Position numbers and translations under genes: made by a program. From contig VJWN01000003.1 of the NCBI GenBank assembly GCA_007644065.1, forward strand, positions 1,550,001 to 1,614,000: 64,000 bases of DNA, read 5' to 3'. The notes below the pieces were generated by a model. That model searched no databases, was not told where the DNA came from, and saw only the letters and a list, made by a program, of their open reading frames with translations. This document shows positions 56,083 to 64,000 of this stretch, in pieces. Each line of letters opens with the position of its first letter. The stretch's first letter is position 1. The stretch comes from Margaritispora aquatica (lineage: Eukaryota; Ascomycota; Leotiomycetes; Helotiales; Discinellaceae).

Positions 56083-57894
56083 GCGTCACAACCAGCTTGG
56101 AATTTATATAGAAACTTATATGATTGTGACTGGATTGTGCAATAACGAGAAACAACAATATAACGTAAATTGTGTCGAATCACGAGGATATATTTTCTGC
56201 CACGTGAAAGCATCTCCCTGTCATCCTGCCAAGACAACATTTCCATTCCTTCGATTATTCCGAAGAACAACGACATTACTGCAATACACCACCCCAAAAC
56301 CTCACTGCTTGCCACAGAACCTTCGCAGATGTTCAGCATATATTTGAAATGCTTATGGACCCGATGCTATCCCAGAGCAACTGATGTGCCCATATCTGAG
56401 CCCTCGAAAAGCCTGCACAAAAGCTTTTGGTTATGAAGGTTCGGCCAGCAAGCCCATGTCGAGTTTGAGGCAGACAACGACATGCCACCTTTTTCTTTCG
56501 TCAAGAAGTCCTCGGAGAAGATTGGGTATTGTGGTAATTGGATAGATACGAAATATGGGCTATGCTAGGCAAAGAACGACTTGTTGACATCCTAGGAATG
56601 ATGCTCGGCACCAGAATAGAAACAGCGAATGTATAGGCACATTCAAACAATGCTCCTAGCCCAGCATTCATCTATCAATCCCTCCGCAACACTGCAAGTT
56701 AATCCCCATTGAGTTTACTTGTATAGAGCAGACTGGTGGGAGAGTTAGTGCGTCTAGGCTTCAAACGAAGCTATTATGTCATTGGTTTATGAGCGAAACG
56801 AAACTTTGTGTTCGCCTAGAAAGGAGAGAAACACTACCAAACGTGAGGCTAAGGTCCAGATGACAAAATATTGAACATCAGACTTTCATTACGGTGGTTC
56901 AAGAATGTGTTGTAGAACTGGATTCAAAGTCGAGAACGGAAAACCTTGGTAAAACATGGAGATCTACCTTTTTCTCATGTTCTTAAACATTCTAAGCCAG
57001 GAGAATATACATGTGGCGAGAACATTCCACTTATGTAGATCATTTCAGCTGAGATGAACGAGTGGCATGGCCTCATGGCCTCATGGTCTCATCCTGCATG
57101 GAAGTCTTCGTATTTCTCAACGAGTGCAGCATTCGTTCGGGAAGCTTGCTTGCCGACAGACGTCGTGCATCGTGTTATAGCTTTCTGAAACCACTCTCAA
57201 GCCTCTCTCGTTGATTGTCTATATAACGGTAGCGTTCGAGAAGAAGATATCGATAGCTTCGAGTGTTAGCTTCAAGATTGATGATGGTAAATTGCAAATG
57301 GCAGATAGAAATATTTTTGCTCGAATCTCTTACTCAAATATCCACGGGTGATGCTCAGCTACACAGTCTGAAAAGTTTTGATTCTCCGTCAGAACAACAA
57401 ATGTAAATATAGGTTGAGATTCATGTCGATTCTATCTTCCGTTATGTATATTGCTGAAGTGAAATCGTCTGAGCATATCTTATCCATTCAACATCTAAGT
57501 TGAGCTATATATGACTTGAGCGGACATGAAGCGATCAGATATGTGTCTGAAAAGCAAAAGATACCGAATCGTCCCGTGTCAGCGCTTTTCTAGTGCCAAA
57601 AACCGAAGGCTTTCAATCCGACAACGCCACCACTAACGGTCAGACAGCAGTCAATCTTATACCGTTTCGGTTACCCCAGATTTCCAGCCACACATGTCTC
57701 GCAGAATCTAACTACAATTGTGTTAGATCCAATATCTCACGACATAAACCAAAATCGATGGGCAAAGGAAACATGAGATGCCTCAACACACAGCGAGTGT
57801 CCTCAAAAGGAAATATATGGCGAGCTCAGCCACATTTCTAAAGCGATACTCGACCCATATTCACAAATTTGCCTTGTCTCTATTTTGAATCAGA
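56083..57894. other. AT-rich intergenic region
   Basis: About 1.8 kb between the NAP-like gene and the transcription factor. Frames at 56170 and 57593-57841 are short and have no features. Sequence immediately before 57895 is the transcription factor promoter and leader. Nothing else is seen. Confidence 0.35.
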
Positions 57895-59728
57895 ATGCCT
57901 GGAATTCCCCGAAGCCGAGCATGTGTCAATTGTAAAGAAAGAAAAATCAAAGTGGGAACCCCGCTCTTGCGTTCGATTGTGCCTGAAGCACTTCGTAGTT
58001 ACAAAAAGCTGATATCCTTACAGTGTGACCATGGAAGACCGGTTTGTAAAAGGTGCAAGGAGTCAGGGCGAGCATGCAAAGGCTATCCCAAACATCCGAC
58101 ACGCTTCGTTAATTGCACTTCTGCCCAAGTCGATGGCAGTGTGATACCAATAAAGCAGCCGTCCTCAGGTCCTGTTCTTGTCGACCACTTGCTGGCTTTG
58201 TTTCTTAGTGACTATCTCCCAAAGTCACACAACAAGATTACACATAATCACCAGTACGGACTTTCATGGGCGCAGTATATGCCCAGCTTGTGCGGCAAGG
58301 TATGTCCTAACCCCCAAAACTCCACCTTTTCATAAACGAACTTGCTACAGGCAACAGAGCTTGAGGGTTCTTGAGTTGCGGTCACCGTGCATTGGCTTAT
58401 GGTGACAGAGTCAAGTGTTGAATCAATCGCTTGCGGCTGTTAGTCTCGCGATTGTCGGTCGATCAAATCAGGATGAAAGGTTATTCGTGCGTAGTTTTGA
58501 AGTGTATGGACTCGCGCTTAAGGGTTTGCGAGAGACCGTTAAGAAGGAAGATGGCAAAAACAGTCAAGACACCTTGGCAAGTATGATGGCTATGACAACT
58601 TACGAGGTAAGTCAAGTCTTGGTCCTGTTGAGTGTGATTTGGCTAATGATCGCAAGCTCTGGCAACCTACATTTAAGACAGGTCATGGTTGGATGGCTCA
58701 TGTGCAGGGTGCTTCAAGAATAATGGGGTCACTTGGGTCAGTGTCAAATAAGTCTCCCCTTGATGCATGTCTGCTTTCTCATTTCAGAACGTCCTCAGTA
58801 AGTGTTATTGTGCCACTTATAAAATACTACACGACTAACGTCAGCATAGATTTTTGACGCCCTTGGCCGAAGGAAACCCTACCATTGGGGACGAGAGAAT
58901 TGGAAGAAGAGCCGAGTAGGCCCACCGAAGCTGAATGATTTGCTTCTCGACATAGCGGCGGACATACCCGCACTTTTCGAGGAAACAGATGAACTTCTTG
59001 ATGAGCCAGTTCAAGAGCCAGATTTTACTCTGCGACGTATAGCCATCATACAAAAGTATACTTCCTATCATGAGCAGTTCCAAGAATGGTACGATGGAGC
59101 ACAGGAAGCGACTCCAGGACCTATTTACTACGAATCGACCACTGGAGATGGTCTGGAGCATACTGTGGACTTCCCATTCGAACCCCGTCTAATTCAATTT
59201 TTCTCCCTGCCAGTCGCACAATTAGTTCTTATATACTGGACTTGTAGAGCGATGCTATACGCCGAGATGGGTCGCTTAACTTCTTCATACACACCTTCCT
59301 CACCGACGTCTTCGAAATCTTCAATCACACCAACCGCACAGTCTTCCAACCAATATGACAAGTCCGCGATTGCATATGCCGACTTAGCATTGAGAGCCGA
59401 GCCCTTTTGCACTCATCATTCGCATGGAATGTCCGGTGTGCAATCAGTAGCATTTACCATGTGGGCCCTACATCACCATGTATATGCTGGTCGTAGTCTG
59501 GAAAAGGAAGCCTACTGTAATCGACGTGCACTTCATCTTGGGCGGACAAAGGGGATCTATTTCCTAAGCCAAGTAACCAATCTAAGTTGCGATGATTACA
59601 AAGAGATGGGGAAGAAGGGCTTGAAGCTTGAGGTGTTGGAAGATGATGACATCGGGTATTTTGATATGAGAAGCTTGGAGAATTTCGACTACGGAAGCTG
59701 CGAGACAATAGACACATCATCTGCATAA
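57895..59728 (+). CDS. Zn2Cys6 fungal transcription factor
   Basis: Five exons (57895-57951, 58024-58299, 58409-58606, 58657-58797 and 58850-59728) join in phase 0 throughout to 516 residues. The N-terminus has the full binuclear cluster CX2CX6CX6CX2CX6C from ACVNCKERKIK across intron 1 to CDHGRPVCKRCKESGRAC. A middle domain follows with NQSLAAVSLAIVGRS, SFEVYGLALKGLRE and GWMAHVQGASRIM, typical of fungal-specific regulators that carry a ligand or dimer region. The third exon needs acceptor GACAG at 58408; earlier acceptors meet stops. It should be nuclear. No neighbouring biosynthetic cluster is apparent, so the target is unknown. Confidence 0.88.
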
Positions 59729-62030
59729 TGTATGGGGGTTTTCTCTTGGTTTACGCCACTCTCTACCTAGATTTACCCAGGAAGAGGCATAGGTGCGGGT
59801 TGGGTCACCCGATTAATGATATCACATGACTTATGCTATCCTTTTAGGGGGAGGTTTGGCTATTATGCGAGATGGGATCAAGATCTAAGGGGGAGTGTTA
59901 CATACATAGTTCGAGATCTTTATTTAATTTTGTGTTCAATCTGGTCATGTTTACGGCTTTGAATGTGGTATTGTCAAGAAAGCATGAACGCAGGAATTTC
60001 ATTCTCATCGAAAAATTTCGCACAGATGGAAGAAGTGAGACAACACCACCCTACCATGTCTCAACTCTACCAGTGTACAAGAAAGATCTACACAAATTCA
60101 GGAGCGAAATGGCTTGCGGGCTTTTCATGTGTACAGTGCTTATTGGTGTATGAAATTCCATTAACCAATCCTATATCTTTTTCACTTCGTGAGGGCTGCT
60201 TGCACGAATTCTCAAGTGAGCCGATCTCTTCCTTAAGTGGAATCCCAAGTCGACTCCAGTCGACCCGGCCGGGGATATTGTGTTGCCATGATAGATCCGG
60301 GGAACCATTCGCCTGGAATTCGACCCAACACACTTTTTACCAAGAGTATTTGAGACCACTCATATGAAGAAGAGGAGTTTTCCTCCGTGCATTGAAGTGT
60401 CTGATCTCTCCAGAAATAGAGTCGTGTTGTGAGTTCTAATACCTATTTGGAAGGGCATTAAGTTTTGCAACTGTATTTTCATGTGCATCTTGGCACTGTT
60501 AGTGACTAGGACTTGCTTGTGGTGAATTTGGCTTCAACAGATTTTTAATATCCAATTTCGATGTGCCGGAGCGCAGTACACCACTACATCCTGAGATCCC
60601 GTCTTCACCAACACGGTGTCACAAGATTGTCGCTGTTTGTCACAATCGACGCGGGGAGGTTTTGAAACCTCCCGAGCATTAAAATACGGGAGACCTCAAG
60701 TAGAAGAACCGAGGCCTCGGACAAGACACAGCCCGAAAATGTCAAAGCGCATTCCGTGCACACCACTTCAGCTGTCATCACCGCTGTCATCCCGCAAATT
60801 TTATTTAGACGTCCAAAGACCATCCGAAAGCGTTCCAAGTTTGCACTGAAGAGTCGTTGATCCCATATGCAAGGCATCCATAAGTGCGGGGTGGATGGAT
60901 GATCGTCGTGAAGATCCATCTAGGCTGTCAAGACTCTCCACAATCAAGCGAGTCCAGACGTCAAGATGATTTCTTCCTCTCAAGTGCGCTTACTTCAGCC
61001 TCTTTTCGAGGACGAGGACATATCAACCAATTGGCATGGGTAGTCAATGATAAAGTGTCTATATGCTGGTCATCTAAAACCCAATTGAGACAGATATGGA
61101 TGGCTTGGGGCTCTTGGCATCGTCCAGTGGGGAGTTGTACATATCAAAGCATCACTGTACGAACTCTGTTGCTTGCAAATGTTCCAGACCTATTATAGAG
61201 GCTTGAAGGAACTAGCTCAGTTAGCTTTTTAATTATCTAGGTCTGTTATAGCATCTGCGTGGGTGTCAAGTTTCAGTTTGAATGGACTGTGCAGCGCCCA
61301 GTGGTGTATTGAAGGTTTATTTTAACGTTACGTGCTGTTGAATCGCCCCTGCCTGGTTCTTGGGATTTTGAAAGACCCACGGAAATATGGCTCCTTTTTG
61401 ATTTAGTTATCCTTATTTGTCCGCCCTGAAGAGCCTTATAGAATTTTATATGGAGGGGTTGACAAAGTTGGTTCCAATGAGCCTTGGCGATGCCTCGCTT
61501 GTAGATGATTACAGCAAAGCGCCCGTAAGACTTTCGGAGATGGCTTTTTTCTTTGAACATGCCATGGCGGAAGAATCCTCGCGCTTTATCTCCTTTGTTA
61601 CAACAGAATTATTCTCTGGGATCCTCTATGCAGCGCTTTCAGCAAGAGCAAACGCTAAGTAGAGTATGCATAACTCATGATTCCAATATTGGTGAATATA
61701 TCCTCTTCATAAAGTCATTCGTATACGCCAGTCAAATTTTTCTTGCTGTACTTGAAGTAGTTTCAATGTCGAGTCCTTATTCCTGATCGACACATGTCAT
61801 GTTATGGCGATCATTGCCGTTGCCGCTGCCAGGAAAGCTCATGGGAAACGCCGACAATGTTGAAAGTATTATTCATGAACATAATTGTGGCATGTATATG
61901 GCGCTCGTTCATGAAGATCATTATGTACTCTTAATCAAAGATCGACATGAGCTGTCTCACACAACGCTAATACGCCTTTGATATTGCAATTATGGTTGAA
62001 GAGAAAGTCAAGCTTATACAATCGTAGATC
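59729..62030. other. Gene-poor region with possible decayed coding remnants
   Basis: About 2.3 kb. Patches of higher GC at about 60160-60340 and 60600-61020 hold short open frames on both strands (60088-60333 minus, 60616-60849 plus, 60884-61198 plus, 61273-61560 minus, 61417-61662 plus) that do not join into a sensible product. A perfect 9-bp inverted repeat lies at 60654-60673. Nothing can be named. Confidence 0.35.
60654..60673. repeat. Perfect inverted repeat GGGAGGTTT-N2-AAACCTCCC
   Basis: Nine base pairs on each side of a TG centre are fully complementary. It could be a protein-binding palindrome or a small hairpin; no gene is clearly downstream. Confidence 0.6.
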
Positions 62031-62038
62031 TATATAAG
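62031..62038 (+). promoter_or_regulatory. TATA box of the secreted-protein gene
   Basis: TATATAAG lies 109 bp upstream of the ATG at 62140, followed by a CT-rich and then A/C-rich leader, the classic fungal layout for a strongly induced gene. Confidence 0.6.
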
Positions 62039-62139
62039 GTACCCTCTCTTCCTTCAAATCAAATTCTCCTTCCCATCAGCATCTTCCAATGCAAATCATC
62101 CACAAATACAAACAAAATTCAACCAACTTCATCATCACA

Positions 62140-62886
62140 ATGCAATTCGCCAGCCTTTTCGTTGCCTCCATCCTGGCTCTCGGTATTTCAGCTGCACCAG
62201 CCATTGAGGACCGCACTATCTTGACCTGCACTGGAGGCAGGGTTTACAACCCTCAGCTCTCAACCTGCGACTGTGAGCCCTCAAAGTACTATGATACCAG
62301 CAAAGGGAAGTGTTGCTACAAACCTTTGAGCCCACCAACATGTGCTATCGGTCAGAAGAAGTGGTGTTCCAGATCGAAGCTTGAGTATTGCGAATATGGT
62401 ATGTTTGGGTTGCCTTTTCCCGTTCTCCTTGGTGAGCTTGCTGATATAATCTACAGATATCAAGAACGAGTGGTGTGAGGACAGCGGCTGGGGAGCAACT
62501 TGGTGCGCCACAGGTCTTGAAATTCCTATCAAGATTGATATCAAGTACCCCATCACCCAGCCCGTATGCAAGGACAAGCAGAGGTACAACTGCGAAACAA
62601 AGCAGTGCGAATGCCCCAGGGGCATGTGGTGGAATACTGCGGACCAGAAGTGCCACTGGCCCGTCATGCCGAAGCCCACCTGTAACTGGCCCAAGAAACC
62701 ATGGTGTACAAAGGGAACAACCAAGTACTGTGGATATGGTAAGGTCTTCGCTGCTCAAGTTATGAGCATGCAGTAGCTAACAAGCAAATAGATCCCTCTC
62801 AGTGGACTTGCGAGAACGATAACTCAGGAATATCTGTCTGTGCTGGCGACTTGGATCTCCTTAGTCTTCTCTTGAAGCTCTTCTAG
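62140..62886 (+). CDS. Secreted cysteine-rich protein with internal duplication
   Basis: Exons 62140-62398, 62457-62738 and 62792-62886 join to 211 residues. A signal peptide (MQFASLFVASILALGISA) is followed by about 18 cysteines. Two modules repeat the order C-x-C-x-P-x-[KR]-x-[WY]-[WY], a C-x4-P-x-x-P-x-C segment, a K-x-W-C stretch and a closing YC-x-YG. Each module ends at a phase-1 intron (YCEYG/D and YCGYG/D), after which comes a W-x-C stretch. No family is recognised. It should be secreted and disulfide-rich; a wall, adhesion or effector role is inference. An upstream in-frame ATG at 62089 would hide the signal peptide, so 62140 is preferred. Confidence 0.82.
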
Positions 62887-64000
62887 GAAGTCTTCAGCTG
62901 GTAAGCTCAAGGCTTTGGCTTGGGTATTACTTCGTCGAAAACCAATTTTCTGCTTGTAATTCCCGGCTTTCAGATTGCTGTACTCACATGACGCTGGACG
63001 GTCACTGTACACAATACAATCATCTCACATTAATGTTTGGATGTATCATTTAGTATTAAGTTTAGGGGGGGTAGTAACAATGAAAATTTTCATTTTATAT
63101 ACCAATCGACTGTATACTTGAGTTTTTTGAGCCAGAGCAATGTGGCGATGATGGTTAGATGAAATGTGAGAATAGAGAGAAGTTCATAGGTAGTGATGTA
63201 AGGCTCAGTACATGACCAGCCAATCACCAAATCTCGCCTAGAATAAATGGGTCCATCATAACTACCTCCTAAGGCCTCAAAGAATCATAGGGCATTGGAG
63301 TATTTCTGACAAAACTTAAATCGTTTTTCTAGTTTATATTATAAGAAGTACTTCAGTATCCCGAACCGAAATATTTAATTTCAGGTCAGGCTCACGTATC
63401 CTACTTAGAGGTTCTTAAGGCAAAAGGCTTCTTGGTTACCTCTTGCTTCTGAAATACGAGTAAGAAATTGAATATCGAAGTCTTGTATTAGGTTCTGTTA
63501 TTATACTTCATTTGCCACAAAAGTCAAATGTCACGATGCAACATTCAGTCGATGCATGGATTGACATGAAGACCTAAATAGCTTTGAACTCTATTAAACT
63601 ATGATGTAATGACAACGAGACGAATACGATACTAGGTTGTAGACTGTAACCACACATACTCCTAATGTTCTCTTTATGCTTCGATTCGAGAGGTCCCTTC
63701 AAAGTATATTATTTAGTTGGGAAAGTGAATTGACTTCACTGAGAGATTAAGTTTCGGATTTCGAATACCAGCACTCAAGGGCCGAGGTTTCTGCGCTTAG
63801 CCCAATTAGAATCGCAATGATTACATTCCAGTTTAGAACCTTTCGTGAGAAAATCGAGAGATCTACATGTAGCCGTGTTAACTGTATGCCCGAAACATCC
63901 CGTCCCGTCCGGCCGGTTGCCGAAAATGCGGGGAGCTGAGCCACTATATGTACGTACAGCGACCATACCTCAACTTGAGATCTCGATCGTTCTCTACAAA
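62887..64000. other. AT-rich downstream region to window end
   Basis: About 1.1 kb. It holds the 3' UTR of the secreted-protein gene and AT-rich sequence with stops in all frames. The short minus-strand frames at 63747-63966 have no features. Any gene it belongs to lies beyond the window. Confidence 0.35.

Noticed and set aside
58300..58408. Apparent stop and frameshift in the transcription factor
   Set aside because: A 109-nt intron from GTATGT to GACAG removes the stops and keeps phase 0, so the gene need not be a pseudogene.
1..64000. tRNA genes, rRNA, CRISPR arrays and intact transposons
   Set aside because: I looked for tRNA B-box patterns (GGTTCGANNCC), terminal repeats and spaced arrays by eye and found none that hold up; a tRNAscan or repeat-library run would settle it.

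Overview
The window looks like nuclear chromosomal DNA of a filamentous ascomycete (Pezizomycotina; a leotiomycete is my best guess, inferred and not proven). The reasons are short introns of about 40-170 nt with GTANGT donors, CTAAC/CTGAC-like branch sites and YAG acceptors, pyrimidine-rich leaders ahead of start codons, fungal-type housekeeping genes (SEC7, PEP7/VAC1, MIA40, BOS1, MET8, THI80), a Zn2Cys6 transcription factor and small secreted cysteine-rich proteins. I saw no tRNA, rRNA, CRISPR array, or intact transposon. All exon joins were worked out by eye from splice signals and reading-frame continuity.

Layout. 0.8-2.7 kb: a HbpS/GlcG-like (DUF336) protein convergent with siroheme synthase MET8. 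3-5.1 kb: a PEP7/VAC1/Rabenosyn-type FYVE protein. 6.7-14.3 kb: pyruvate dehydrogenase E2 divergent from the Golgi ARF exchange factor SEC7. 14.6-18.6 kb: a tartrate/isopropylmalate-type dehydrogenase and a dynamin/Mx-like GTPase. 19.6-23.1 kb: a zinc-finger-like protein with a hydrophobic N-terminus, convergent with a multi-spanning membrane protein. 26.4-30.8 kb: a BTB-like protein, a small OM14-like mitochondrial membrane protein and MIA40. 32.7-37.6 kb: thiamine pyrophosphokinase, a small secreted cysteine protein and the SNARE BOS1. 39.4-43.3 kb: a small membrane protein and a hypothetical gene with an odd in-frame stop. 45.1-51.1 kb: one very large gene (about 1919 aa) that fuses a long disordered repeat region to a conserved membrane-type domain. 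52.9-56.1 kb: a small coiled-coil protein, a highly charged protein and a divergent NAP1-family histone chaperone. 57.9-59.7 kb: a Zn2Cys6 transcription factor. 62.1-62.9 kb: a secreted cysteine-rich protein with an internal duplication.

The genes are not an operon or an obvious biosynthetic cluster. Loose functional themes are membrane traffic (VAC1, SEC7, BOS1, a dynamin-like protein), mitochondria (E2, MIA40, OM14-like) and tetrapyrroles (MET8 beside a HbpS-like protein). The right half is gene-poor, with 1.7-2.4 kb AT-rich gaps between fast-evolving genes. The most interesting observations are the giant fused repeat protein, the gene with a TGA followed by 76 more in-frame coding-like codons, several extreme micro-exons (3, 8 and 23 nt), a GC-AG intron in SEC7, and the two secreted proteins.
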